The position numbers and the translations under genes were made by a program. The notes below the pieces were generated by a model. That model made no database searches, was not told where the DNA came from, and was given only the letters and a program-made list of their open reading frames with translations. From Lipingzhangella_A rawalii (GTDB taxonomy: Bacteria > Actinomycetota > Actinomycetes > Streptosporangiales > Streptosporangiaceae), in contig NZ_JAVLVT010000001.1 in NCBI RefSeq assembly GCF_031628175.1, positions 1,125,429 to 1,189,428 of the forward strand: a stretch of 64,000 nt of DNA, read 5' to 3'. Positions within the stretch are counted from its first letter, which is position 1. Every line of letters starts with the position of its first letter. This document shows positions 51,850 through 60,666 of the stretch, in pieces.

Positions 51850-53009
51850 GCAGCACATCCACAGCCGTGAGCACCTGGCTCGCGCTGCGCCCACAGGACA
51901 GTGTGCACGTTCGGGACGGGCGTCCCTTCGTCGGTGGCACGGGCGGCAGTGCACACACGGTGCGTCCGGGACCCACAACCGTCGCCGGGGCGATCGGTGC
52001 GGCCTGCCACCAGGCCGGCGCGCACCGGAACCCGGCGGCCGTCCGCGGCCCACTCCTCGCTGAGTTCGACCCCGAGCAGGGATGGCGCAGCTACCTGCCG
52101 ATGCCGCGGGATCTGGTGCGCACAGATACCAACAAGGCCAGAACCGACACCACCGACGGCACCGACCAAGCCCTACTCCAGCGCAGGCACCTCCCCTCGG
52201 ACAGTGCCGCCCCCTGGGCCGGTGTGGTCACCGACCTGCACGAGAAGCTCACCCTTCAGGGACGCCAGCCCCTGCATCCACTGCACCTCCACAACGTGCC
52301 CGGGAAGACCGAGCCCATGACCGGCTGGGGCAGCAGCGCGCTCCTGCGGAATTACCTGCACGGGGACACCCTCACGCCCGGAGCGTCGAAACCCGTCCCC
52401 GCCAGCGAATTCCGGTATGGCGCCACGGACCCGCTGGTTTCGGAACGGCGGCTGGGGCTGGCGCTGGACGACCATCGGATCGCCCGCACGGGAATGCTGT
52501 ACCAGACCACGCACTGGCGGCTCCAGTACGACTGGGCATTCCTCGCCGAGGTGGAGGATTTGCCCTGCGCGGACGAACAGCTGCCACACGCGGTGGGCTT
52601 CGGCGGCGCGGGCCGCCTCGCCGAGCTGGAGCGCATCCCGGGGATGCACTGGCCCGACGCTCCTCTGGCGTTTCCGGACGGGCAGCTGCTGTTGTACCTG
52701 GCCACCCCGGCCGCCTGGGCTGAGGGCTGGTTGCCGCCGATCCCGGCGGAGGTGAGCATTGTCGCCGCGGCTCTGGGCGATCCCCACGTGGTCTCCACCG
52801 CGACGGCGGACCCGAACCGGCGCCAGCGGCTCAGTGGTACCCGGCGATTCACCACCGTCCCCGCGGGCTCCGTGTACTGGCTGCGGTTTCCCAGTGCACA
52901 GGCGGCCGTGGACTGGTCCCACGATCACCACGGGCGGGCACTGGGCCCGGCCGTTGACGAACGACTCGACACCGCCGGATTCGGCATCGTCCTGACAGGA
53001 GTGTGGTAG
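51846..53009 (+). CDS. cmr3: Type III-B CRISPR effector subunit Cmr3
   Basis: The protein has 387 residues. The start ATG overlaps the cmr2 stop by 4 nt. STWLALRPQDSVHVRDGRPF followed by PTTVAGAIGAACHQAG is the typical Cmr3 opening (RAMP fold). The C-terminal glycine-rich element is LSGTRRFTTVPAGSVYWLRF. Cmr3 sits beside Cmr2 and holds the 5' tag of the crRNA. Its stop overlaps the next start (TAGTG). Confidence 0.88.
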   Translation: MSSTSTAVSTWLALRPQDSVHVRDGRPFVGGTGGSAHTVRPGPTTVAGAIGAACHQAGAHRNPAAVRGPLLAEFDPEQGWRSYLPMPRDLVRTDTNKARTDTTDGTDQALLQRRHLPSDSAAPWAGVVTDLHEKLTLQGRQPLHPLHLHNVPGKTEPMTGWGSSALLRNYLHGDTLTPGASKPVPASEFRYGATDPLVSERRLGLALDDHRIARTGMLYQTTHWRLQYDWAFLAEVEDLPCADEQLPHAVGFGGAGRLAELERIPGMHWPDAPLAFPDGQLLLYLATPAAWAEGWLPPIPAEVSIVAAALGDPHVVSTATADPNRRQRLSGTRRFTTVPAGSVYWLRFPSAQAAVDWSHDHHGRALGPAVDERLDTAGFGIVLTGVW

Positions 53010-53977
53010 TGCAGACTTTCCTGCTGTACCTGTACACCGAGTCCCCACTACACGCCGGCGCCGCCGACGCCGACCGGGGAATCGACCTCCCCATCCAACG
53101 GGAGGCCGCCACCAACTATCCCGTGGTCTGGGGCCAGAGCCTCAAGGGAGCGCTGCGGCGCAGCATCAACGAGGCGCTACGCCGCCAGGAGCACGATCTC
53201 CTGAACAAGGACGATGTCACGTGGCTGTTCGGCCCGCCTCCGCGCAGCGGGGGCGACGACGTGGACCAGGACCCCGCGGCAGGCAACCTCCTCGTGGGGG
53301 ATGCGCAGCTGGTGGCGATGCCGGTACCCACCCTCCAGCACACGTTCGCTTGGGCCACCTCCGGACTCGCACTGGGGCGGCTGGCGCGAAAGTATCAGGG
53401 GCTCAAGGGATCGCCGCAGATCCCCGAGGTACCCACTCCCCCACCAGGGTCGGGCTACACATCGACCTCTCGCTGGAACAGTGCGAAAGCGGAGGGCAAG
53501 GGCCATGTGCTGGGGCCGTGTGTCGTCCCGCTGGAGGAGCACCAGGCCGTAGGTTCGTGGTCGCAGCGTATCGGCGCAGATGCCCTGCCCACTCCGCACG
53601 AGGGGCAGACCACGGACCCCTTCTCCTATTTCCGCAGCCAGCTCAACCAGGACCTGCTGGTAGTCGGGGATACCGCCATGTCCCAGCTGGTGCGGGAGTG
53701 CACCGAACACACGGTTCGAGTCCAGCTGAACGACGAGACGAAGACCGTGGAGCACGGGCCGTTCACTGCGGAGTACCTACCGACGGACTCAGTCCTCGCC
53801 GCAACACTGACACTGCGCAGCAACGCAAGCGGCGCGGATGACGACGGCACCGTTACGGCATTGTACGCGGAACAGCTCCGCACTGCTCTTGATGGAACCT
53901 CCTGGCAACTCGGTGGCGACGAGACCATCGGAAAGGGACAGCTGTGGTCCCGACTGATCGGGGACAAAGATGAATGA
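53009..53977 (+). CDS. cmr4: Type III-B CRISPR backbone subunit Cmr4 (RNA-cleaving)
   Basis: The protein has 322 residues from the GTG at 53009, with AGGAG eight bases before it. YTESPLHAGAADADRGIDLP then IQREAATNYPVVWGQSLKGA fits Cmr4. Asp26 in the GIDLPIQRE loop is the expected catalytic residue for cutting target RNA at 6-nt steps. TSGLALGRL and GGDETIGKGQLWSRL are further family marks. It overlaps cmr5 by 8 nt. Confidence 0.9.
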   Translation: MQTFLLYLYTESPLHAGAADADRGIDLPIQREAATNYPVVWGQSLKGALRRSINEALRRQEHDLLNKDDVTWLFGPPPRSGGDDVDQDPAAGNLLVGDAQLVAMPVPTLQHTFAWATSGLALGRLARKYQGLKGSPQIPEVPTPPPGSGYTSTSRWNSAKAEGKGHVLGPCVVPLEEHQAVGSWSQRIGADALPTPHEGQTTDPFSYFRSQLNQDLLVVGDTAMSQLVRECTEHTVRVQLNDETKTVEHGPFTAEYLPTDSVLAATLTLRSNASGADDDGTVTALYAEQLRTALDGTSWQLGGDETIGKGQLWSRLIGDKDE

Positions 53978-54389
53978 ACTCCAACGCATTGACCAGGACA
54001 AGTCCCGGGCCGCACACAATATCCTCAGTCAATCTCACGGTGTGGACGCGGAGACTCGGTCACGCATGCGTCAACTGCCGGCGCGCTTGCGCGCCAGTGG
54101 CCTGGCTGCCACGTACGCCTTTCTACGATCCAAACAGGGAAACGAAAAGGCTGTGGAGCGGGCCTATCGAGACCTGGTGATCGGTATAGCCCACCACCTT
54201 CGAGATCTGGGGCTCGTCGACTTCCCGGAAAACCAGGACGACCCTGGGATGATTCTTCAGCAGCGTTTCGCCAACGCGAATACCGGCACGTACGCCAGAA
54301 TGTCCGCTGAGGTGGACGAGCTGGCCATCTGGCTCAGCCGATTGGCCGATGCACTGCACAAGGAACCCGAGCTTTCCGGAGAGTCGTGA
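53970..54389 (+). CDS. cmr5: Type III-B CRISPR small subunit Cmr5
   Basis: The protein has 139 residues, all helical. RIDQDKSRAAHNILSQSHG near the start, RMRQLPARLRASGLAATYAF then LRSKQG, and AYRDLVIGIAHHLRDLGLVD fit Cmr5, which lines the belly of the complex along the target RNA. It overlaps cmr4 by 8 nt and cmr6 by one base (TGATG). Confidence 0.85.
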   Translation: MNELQRIDQDKSRAAHNILSQSHGVDAETRSRMRQLPARLRASGLAATYAFLRSKQGNEKAVERAYRDLVIGIAHHLRDLGLVDFPENQDDPGMILQQRFANANTGTYARMSAEVDELAIWLSRLADALHKEPELSGES

Positions 54390-55480
54390 TGGGCGGGGCG
54401 GAGACCGGAGCCGACACCGGACGAAGCCAATCAGTGTCACTGAGTCGACCGGGAGAGTCTTCCGAAGACGAGGAGCTGATGGGACCGCTCTCCCCTGCTA
54501 TTACCGAATTCGAAGGGACACAGAATCAGAATTCTGAAGGCAATTCAAATTCCAAAAATCAGGGTGGTAGGTCTCGGACCCTAAAGTTCAAGCAGCTTCA
54601 TCAGGATCAGCGCCGGACAGGAACTACGGCGAACCCCCTGATCGTCCTGCGCCGCACCGCCTTTCCGGAAACACGCACCGAACGGGGAGACGCCCCGCTT
54701 CACTGCTGGGCTAGCAACATGAGTCTGGGCTTGGCCCATGGTTCCGAGCTGCTGGCGGCCGTACACGCCCGCCGGGAGGCCTACCTTCAGCGGTGCGCCG
54801 GCGGGCAGTCCGCGAGTTCCACCGGCGAGGGTGGCGGCCCGCTCACCGTGCTCCGGCTGCTGCTGCGTACGGAGTGGCGTATCGCGGTGGGGCTGGGCTT
54901 GGAGTACGGGATGTTGGAGAGTGGGATCGCGCTGCACGGCACCTACGGGTTTCCGATGATCCCAGCCTCGGCGTTGAAGGGGGTGGTCGCCGCGGCGGCT
55001 GGTAGCTCGGGCGCGGCCGTGACCGAGCAGGTGCGGATTCTCGGGGGGCCGCTGGTCGGATCCCGGCCGGAGGGCCAGTCCGCGGAGGATGCGGAGCTGG
55101 CGACGACCCCACGCCGCGGCTCGGTCGTGTTCCTGGATGCCCTACCAGGGCCGAGTCAGTCCACAGGCAACGGCAGCACGACCGGTGTGACCGTGCACCG
55201 GGATGTGGTGACACCACACCAGAAGCCCTACTACCAGAGTTCCCTACCGTCCTTACGGAAGGACCGGGAATCCGCGTCGCCGAAACCACCGGCGGAGCAC
55301 CACCAGCCGGAGCCTGCTCCGTTCCTGTCCCTGTCCGGCAATTTCCACGTGGACCTGCTCGGCCCCGGGCCGGATCTGGATCGGGCGCGGGAGTGGTTGA
55401 GCCTCGCTGGGGACGAGTTCGGGATCGGGGGGCGCACCACCGCCGGGTACGGCTATTTCCACATCGAGTCCCGGGGGTGA
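54389..55480 (+). CDS. cmr6: Type III-B CRISPR subunit Cmr6 with a long disordered N-terminus
   Basis: The protein has 363 residues from the ATG at 54389 with GGAG upstream. Residues about 1-65 are Ser/Asn/Gln/Glu-rich and AT-richer in DNA, unlike other Cmr6 proteins. The conserved part begins near LGLAHGSELLAAVHARREAY. Core marks are GLGLEYGMLESGIALHGTYG, FPMIPASALKGVVAAAAG and GIGGRTTAGYGYF. Cmr6 caps the backbone near the 3' end of the crRNA. A 138-base gap separates it from cmr1. Confidence 0.87.
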   Translation: MGGAETGADTGRSQSVSLSRPGESSEDEELMGPLSPAITEFEGTQNQNSEGNSNSKNQGGRSRTLKFKQLHQDQRRTGTTANPLIVLRRTAFPETRTERGDAPLHCWASNMSLGLAHGSELLAAVHARREAYLQRCAGGQSASSTGEGGGPLTVLRLLLRTEWRIAVGLGLEYGMLESGIALHGTYGFPMIPASALKGVVAAAAGSSGAAVTEQVRILGGPLVGSRPEGQSAEDAELATTPRRGSVVFLDALPGPSQSTGNGSTTGVTVHRDVVTPHQKPYYQSSLPSLRKDRESASPKPPAEHHQPEPAPFLSLSGNFHVDLLGPGPDLDRAREWLSLAGDEFGIGGRTTAGYGYFHIESRG

Positions 55481-55618
55481 CCATCGCGGGATGACCGGTG
55501 ATCCCCAGGTACCCCCGCTGCTGCCACCAGCCGCCGCAGACACCTCGCGTCCCCGTCCGGCCCGGGCGGGGACGCGTCCCCCGGCCCCACCCCTGTTGGC
55601 CTTTCGGAGAGGACTGCC

Positions 55619-56935
55619 ATGCCCTGGACCACCCTCACCCTCACCACGACCACCCCCGTGTTCAACGGCCCCGACGGCGTACTGCGTGTCTCCTCGCTCC
55701 GTGGCGCCCTGCGGTACTGGTTCCGGGCGCTCGTGGGGACCCGGATCGGCAATGATCCCGAAGCGCTGGGTGAACTGGAAGAAGCCGTGTTCGGCGGCAC
55801 CACGGCCCAGTCCCGGGTGCAGTTCCGGCTACCGAAGGCCCCGGATCCGGTGCAGCGCTCGAAGAGTTCACCCAGGCCCGAGACGTGGCGCTCCAAACCG
55901 TGGGTCGGCTACCTCCTCGGTCAGGGGCACACGCAGCACAACAATGGGGGGAACGACATGACGCCCACCCCTCCGGGCCGAGAGTTTTCGCTGAAGATCC
56001 GCTGGGCTCACAGTGCCCGTTCGGGACGGACGGCCGAGGACGAGGCGATCAACAGCCTGGTGATGTCCTCCCTGTGGCTGTTGTGCACCTTTGGTGGAAT
56101 TGGGGCCCGCACCCGGCGCGGCTTCGGAGGGCTACGTATTACCGACAGCGATGGTGCACTCCCGGGACTGTGGAGCGAGGGTGAGCGGGCACGAACCCCT
56201 GGGCTGGAGTTCTACCAGCAGCTGGAGCATCTGGGGCTGTGTGCCGAATCAGGCAGCCCTGCCGTGGCTCGTCCCTACACCGAGGCGCTGCGGGAGAGCC
56301 TGGAGCACGCGGCCACGCTCACCCCGAAGGCGCAGGCGGACAGGGCGGATCCAACACGGCGCCCCTGGTATCCCGTGCTGAGCCCGGAGTACACCGCGGC
56401 GGGCATCAGCGCCTACCAGCACGAGACCTGGGAGGGGCTGGCGGAGCATGTGGGGCGCCAGTACCGGCTGGCCCGGGCGACAAGATCCAACAGGAAGTCC
56501 GAAACGCGGTACGAACCCAAGGTGAAAACTCCCGAATACATTGCCTTGACGGAAGGGACATCGCAGCCCCCCTTCCGGCTGGGGGCCTTCGGACTTCCGG
56601 TGAACTTCAAGGACCCCTACAGCGTGAACGCCGAAACCGCGCAGAATGCGCCCCTGCGTCGCGCGTCTCCGTTGTGGTTCCGGTTCGTGTCCAACGTGGA
56701 GGGTACCCAGTGGCGGCTGTTTTCTTTTGCGTTCCACAACAGCTACTTCTCCGGGGAGCAGGAGGGTGGGAACGGCCCTCGGGTCGTGGCGCGGAAGGGG
56801 TCGACGCAGCACGGTCCCAAGCGCACGGTCCCGGATACGGAGGTGGAAAAGCACACCCGTGACTGGATCACGAGGATGGCCAACCACGAGGCGCCCTTCC
56901 CGGATGCCAGTGCAACGGAGGAGTCCAATACCTAG
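55619..56935 (+). CDS. cmr1: Type III-B CRISPR subunit Cmr1
   Basis: The protein has 438 residues from the ATG at 55619, preceded by GGAGAGGA. LTTTTPVFNGPDGVLRVSSL then RGALRYWFRALVG is the standard Cmr1 opening, and GGIGARTRRGFGGLRI is the glycine-rich loop. Cmr1 forms the tip that helps admit target RNA. It comes last here, whereas it often leads Cmr operons. The operon ends about 115 bases before repeat copy 2. Confidence 0.88.
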   Translation: MPWTTLTLTTTTPVFNGPDGVLRVSSLRGALRYWFRALVGTRIGNDPEALGELEEAVFGGTTAQSRVQFRLPKAPDPVQRSKSSPRPETWRSKPWVGYLLGQGHTQHNNGGNDMTPTPPGREFSLKIRWAHSARSGRTAEDEAINSLVMSSLWLLCTFGGIGARTRRGFGGLRITDSDGALPGLWSEGERARTPGLEFYQQLEHLGLCAESGSPAVARPYTEALRESLEHAATLTPKAQADRADPTRRPWYPVLSPEYTAAGISAYQHETWEGLAEHVGRQYRLARATRSNRKSETRYEPKVKTPEYIALTEGTSQPPFRLGAFGLPVNFKDPYSVNAETAQNAPLRRASPLWFRFVSNVEGTQWRLFSFAFHNSYFSGEQEGGNGPRVVARKGSTQHGPKRTVPDTEVEKHTRDWITRMANHEAPFPDASATEESNT

Positions 56936-57050
56936 CCGCTGCGGGCGGGGAGTTTGGTGGTCTTGGCCCGGGCCTGCCGGCGATCAGGCCCGCCCCACCG
57001 CGCTATGTCACCGGCCCCGCACCCACCCCACCCCCATCGGCCTTTCCAGC

Positions 57051-57125
57051 CCACCATCGGCCTTTCCTCGCCTCCATGCGCTGGGGGTTCACCCCGAGAC
57101 GCCAGGGCCGCCACAATCCCACCCC
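57051..57125 (+). repeat. Dispersed ~72-bp repeat, copy 2
   Basis: This stretch aligns with 48264-48339 over about 72 bases in the same orientation. The first 17 bases (CCCCCATCGGCCTTTCC) are additionally present at 57031-57047. It lies just after the Cmr operon and before the peroxidase gene. Confidence 0.7.
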
Positions 57126-57199
57126 GGCGCGGCGGCTCAGCCCCGGCCCCGGTCCACCCTGCGTTCCGCCGGCCTCGGATCGGGCCTAGGCTCGGCCCC

Positions 57200-57682
57200 A
57201 TGGGTATTCACGACATTGAGGTACGCGCGCTGGATGGAAGCCCGACTCGGCTGCCGGAGGGGCAGCTGCTGCTGGTGGCGAACGTGGCGTCCAAGTGCGG
57301 GCTGACCCCGCAGTACACGGGGCTGGAGCGTCTCCACGAGCGCTACGCCAATCGGGGCTTTTGCGTGGTTGGGGTTCCGTGCAACCAGTTCATGGGGCAG
57401 GAGCCCGGCAACGCCGAGGAGATTCAGGAGTTCTGTTCCACTACCTACGGCGTCACCTTCCCGATGCTGGAGAAGTGCGACGTGAACGGCGAGCAGCGCC
57501 ATCCGCTGTTCGTGGAGCTCACTGCCGCACCGGACGCCGACGGCGAGGCCGGTGACGTGCAGTGGAACTTCGAGAAGTTCCTGGTGTCCCCCGCCGGGAC
57601 GGTGGTGGCCCGGTTCCGTCCGGGAACGGAGCCCGAGGATCCACAGGTGGTGTCTGCGATCGAGGCGAACCTGCCCAGCTGA
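57200..57682 (+). CDS. Glutathione/thioredoxin peroxidase
   Basis: The protein has 160 residues from the ATG at 57200. VANVASKCGLTPQYTGLERL carries the peroxidatic Cys33. Gln67 (in FMGQEPG), Trp122 and Asn123 (in QWNFEKF) complete the active-site tetrad. Cys79 in EFCSTTYGVTFP is in the place of the resolving cysteine, so it probably works with thioredoxin rather than glutathione (or mycothiol). It reduces hydrogen peroxide and lipid hydroperoxides. It is followed 71 bases later by a lyase gene on the same strand. Confidence 0.92.
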   Translation: MGIHDIEVRALDGSPTRLPEGQLLLVANVASKCGLTPQYTGLERLHERYANRGFCVVGVPCNQFMGQEPGNAEEIQEFCSTTYGVTFPMLEKCDVNGEQRHPLFVELTAAPDADGEAGDVQWNFEKFLVSPAGTVVARFRPGTEPEDPQVVSAIEANLPS

Positions 57683-57753
57683 CCTGACCCGAGCAGTAGG
57701 CTCGCGGACGCGGCCCCGCACGCACCACGGCCCCGCAACGGAAGGGAGCGTCT

Positions 57754-58896
57754 GTGAGCACACTGCTGTCCTCCTTCACCTGGGAGGAGCTGCGGCACCG
57801 CACCAGCGCCAAGTGGCGGGCCTACGCGCCGGACGTGCTGCCGATGTGGGTGGCGGAGATGGACACCCCGCTGGCTCCCGCGATCGAGGAGGCGCTGGTC
57901 TCGGCGCTGCACCGGGGTGACACGGGGTATGCGGACGCGGGCGCGCTTCCGGAGGCGTTCGCGTCCTATGCGCGGCGCAGTTACGGGTGGCGTCCGGAAC
58001 CGGAGCCGATGCGGCTGGTTCCGGACGTGATGCGGGGTGTGGTCGAGGTGGTGGAGCTGGTGACCGCTCCGGGAGACCGGGTGGTGGTGCACACCCCGGC
58101 CTACCCACCGTTTTTCTCGTGGATGCGGCGGATCGGCCGCACCGTTGTGGAAAGCCCGCTGGCCCGCGGCTCGGACGGGTATGAAGTGGATCTGGATCGG
58201 CTGGAGCGGGACCTCGCTTCCGGTGCGGAGGTCCTGCTGCTGTGCAATCCGCACAATCCGACCGGGCGGGTGTTCACCCACGAGGAGCTGCACCACATCG
58301 CGGATCTGGCCGAACGGCACCAGGTCCGGGTTCTGGTGGACGAGATCCACGCGCCGCTGACTTTCCCGGAGGCCCGGCACGTGCCGTTCGCCATGCTGAA
58401 TTCCCCTGCCGCGGCCGACTCGGTGACCTTCGTGTCGGCCTCCAAGGCGTGGAACCTGGCCGGGCTGAAGGCCGCGTTGGCGGTTCCCGGATCGGCGGCA
58501 CAGCCCGTGGTGGCCGAGATCGGCGTGGAGGTGTCCATGGGGGCGGGCCTGCCGGGTGTGCTCGCGTCGACTGCTGCGTTCGAGCACGGGCAGGGGTGGC
58601 TGGACCAGCTACGTGGCGAGCTTGACGCCAATCGGCGCCTGCTGGGTGATCTGTTGGCCCGGCACCTGCCGGAGGTGCGGTACGACCTGCCGCAGGCGAC
58701 GTATCTCGCGTGGCTGGACTGCCGCGAGCTCGGGCTGGGGGACGATCCTGCGGCCGTGTTTCACGAGCGGGGACGCGTCGCGTTGTCGCCCGGCCCCGGT
58801 TTCGGCGCGCCGGGCACCGGCTTCGCCCGCCTGAATCTGGCCACCGCACCGGAGCGGATCACCGAGGCGGTGCGGCGCATGGTGGCGGCCGTATAG
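57754..58896 (+). CDS. MalY/PatB-type PLP-dependent C-S lyase
   Basis: The protein has 380 residues from a GTG. It is a fold-type I aminotransferase-like enzyme. LPMWVAEMDTPLAPAIEEAL is a hallmark of the MalY/PatB group (cystathionine beta-lyase). LLLCNPHNPTGRVFTHEEL and VLVDEIHAPLTFP bind PLP, and SASKAWNLAGLK holds the Schiff-base Lys231. It probably cleaves cystathionine or related thioethers in methionine metabolism. Upstream sequence CGGAAGGGAGCG is its ribosome binding site. Confidence 0.9.
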   Translation: MSTLLSSFTWEELRHRTSAKWRAYAPDVLPMWVAEMDTPLAPAIEEALVSALHRGDTGYADAGALPEAFASYARRSYGWRPEPEPMRLVPDVMRGVVEVVELVTAPGDRVVVHTPAYPPFFSWMRRIGRTVVESPLARGSDGYEVDLDRLERDLASGAEVLLLCNPHNPTGRVFTHEELHHIADLAERHQVRVLVDEIHAPLTFPEARHVPFAMLNSPAAADSVTFVSASKAWNLAGLKAALAVPGSAAQPVVAEIGVEVSMGAGLPGVLASTAAFEHGQGWLDQLRGELDANRRLLGDLLARHLPEVRYDLPQATYLAWLDCRELGLGDDPAAVFHERGRVALSPGPGFGAPGTGFARLNLATAPERITEAVRRMVAAV

Positions 58897-58980
58897 GCAT
58901 CAGTGAGCCGGACGTTTCCGCACGATGCCGGATGCACCGTCACCGCAGGCGGCGGTCTGCTGTCCGGGCTCGGGGCCACC

Positions 58981-59766
58981 TCAGCCGTGGGGGCGCAACA
59001 CGTAGCCGACATAGCCGTAGCTGGCACCGTGGCGGCGCCGCAGGTCGATCTCCCGGCGCAGGGCTTCTGCGGCCTGGGCGGTGAGGGTGTCGGCCGGGTC
59101 CACCCGTGCGATGCGGTGTTCCAGCGGGGTGTAGTACTCGGTGAACCAGTCACGGTCCGGCAGGAGATAGGTGGCCGTGACCGTGTATCCGGCCCAGGTG
59201 GCCGCGGCGACATTGTCCGCGGTGCTGCGCAGCGGATACAGCTCGTCCCAGAATTCCCGCGCCGCTGGGTCGGGATGGTCCACGATCCAGCCGCATTCGG
59301 TGACCACGAGCACCCCTCCGGGGGCGATGAGGCGTTTCCAGGAGAGCAGGGCCGTGTCGAAGCCGATGTTGTACGCCGATCCTTCCGCCCACACCACGTC
59401 GAAGGAATGGTCCGGGTAGTCGAGGTCGCGCATGGACCGGTTCTCGGGATGGATGCGCTGGGCCAGGCCGGCCCGTTCGGCGGCGGAACGTAGCTCCTCA
59501 AGGAAGGGCTGGTAGATGTCCAGCGCGGTGACCTCGGCGTTGGCTTCCCGGACGAGGAGGAGTGTGGCGGGGCCGGGTCCGCATCCCAGGTCCAGCGCTC
59601 GGGGGCGTTCCGGGAGGGGATGGGCCAGCTCCATCAGGGTGCGGGTGGTCTCCGTGGAGCCTGGCCCTTGGCGGGTCAGCCCCTGGTGCAGCTTCAAGGC
59701 GGCGTGCAGGGCCGGATCGGTGACGTCGAAATCGAAGGTGTGGCGGTACTCGGACGGGTCACTCAT
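58981..59766 (-). CDS. SAM-dependent class I methyltransferase
   Basis: The protein has 261 residues. Motif I is ALDLGCGPGPATLLLVREA, followed by VTALDIYQPFLEEL (acidic residue that binds the ribose) and DHSFDVVWAEGSAYNIGFDT. GGVLVVTECGWIVDHPD follows. This is the small-molecule methyltransferase layout close to the UbiE/COQ5-like group. The acceptor is not evident. The gene is convergent with the lyase gene. Confidence 0.85.
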   Translation of the reverse strand: MSDPSEYRHTFDFDVTDPALHAALKLHQGLTRQGPGSTETTRTLMELAHPLPERPRALDLGCGPGPATLLLVREANAEVTALDIYQPFLEELRSAAERAGLAQRIHPENRSMRDLDYPDHSFDVVWAEGSAYNIGFDTALLSWKRLIAPGGVLVVTECGWIVDHPDPAAREFWDELYPLRSTADNVAAATWAGYTVTATYLLPDRDWFTEYYTPLEHRIARVDPADTLTAQAAEALRREIDLRRRHGASYGYVGYVLRPHG

Positions 59767-60129
59767 AGGTGATGCTCCCCAGCGTGGTCGGGAGGTGCGC
59801 AGGGCAGGGGTCGACTGCGGGACACCGGGATCGGCGTTCCCGAGGTACCGCGTCCACGGACCGCACTTTTCCCGTGCCTACCCCGCGGTGGGGACGGGAC
59901 ACGCCGTGGCGAGGCTCAGTCGATGTCCGGAGTTGGGTCCGGAGGGAGGACGTGGCTACGACCATCGTCTGCACGCCAAGCGGGTTCCGGGATCGAGCGC
60001 GGGGACGTTAGCACGGCCACACGGCCCTGGACCACGGGTTTGTGGCGGCGACGTTACCGCGATGGTGGTTCTGGGATGCGTCGACAGACGGTGGGGTTAT
60101 CCGCGGGGAGGCTGCCGACCTGCACCGCT

Positions 60130-60143
60130 TGGGAGCGTTCTCA
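60130..60143. promoter_or_regulatory. CebR/LacI-like site before the truncated methyltransferase
   Basis: TGGGAGCGTTCTCA matches the site at 40060-40073 in all but one base. It is 65 bases before the start of the truncated methyltransferase gene. A cellobiose-type repressor elsewhere in the genome may bind here. Confidence 0.35.
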
Positions 60144-60207
60144 GGCCCGGGCTAGGCTACCCGCGAGTTGCCCGGATTCGCCCGTGTGACACCACGAGGA
60201 GGCCCCG

Positions 60208-60666
60208 ATGTCCGAGCCCAACGCGTTCATGAAGCGTTCCCCGGGGGACGCTCCCCCCGGGGACTTTCCGCCGGATATTCCCACGGATCGGCCCACGCCC
60301 GCCCGCGCCTACGGGATGCATCTCGGGTCCAAGGACAACTTCGAGGTGGACCGGGTGTTCGTCCAGCAGGCGCTGGAGGCCTTCCCCGGGTGTGTGGACA
60401 TCGCGCGGCAGAACCGCCAATACCTGTACCGGGCGGTGCGCTATCTGGCTCGGGACGTGGGCATCGACCAGTTCTTGGACCTGGGGTCGGGCCTGCCCAC
60501 GGACAACAACGTGCACCAGGTCGCCCAGCAGTTCCAACCGCAGGCGCGGGTGGTGTATGTGGACATCCCAGGGACGGGGTGGCCGTCGCCGCCAGCGTAC
60601 CGACGCGTCCACCCCCTCGCACTGGGATACGGCGTCGGTCACCCCACCGGCTGCGCGACTTCCTGA
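60208..60666 (+). pseudogene. Truncated PF04672-type SAM methyltransferase
   Basis: The frame starts with an ideal GAGGAGG and ATG at 60208. PTPARAYGMHLGSKDNFEVD, NRQYLYRAVRYLARDVGID and FLDLGSGLPTDNNVHQVAQ are typical of the actinobacterial PF04672 family, normally about 265-280 residues. Likeness ends after ARVVYVD near residue 120, and the remaining 30 residues are unrelated. The frame runs 28 bases into the 3' end of hflX. About half the protein, with substrate-binding parts, is lost, so a functional enzyme is unlikely. Confidence 0.75.

Noticed and set aside
48146..57199. A CRISPR repeat-spacer array near the Cmr operon
   Set aside because: No run of regularly spaced 28-37-bp repeats exists in any spacer. 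The ~72-bp repeats occur only twice, 8.8 kb apart, and do not resemble crRNA repeats.
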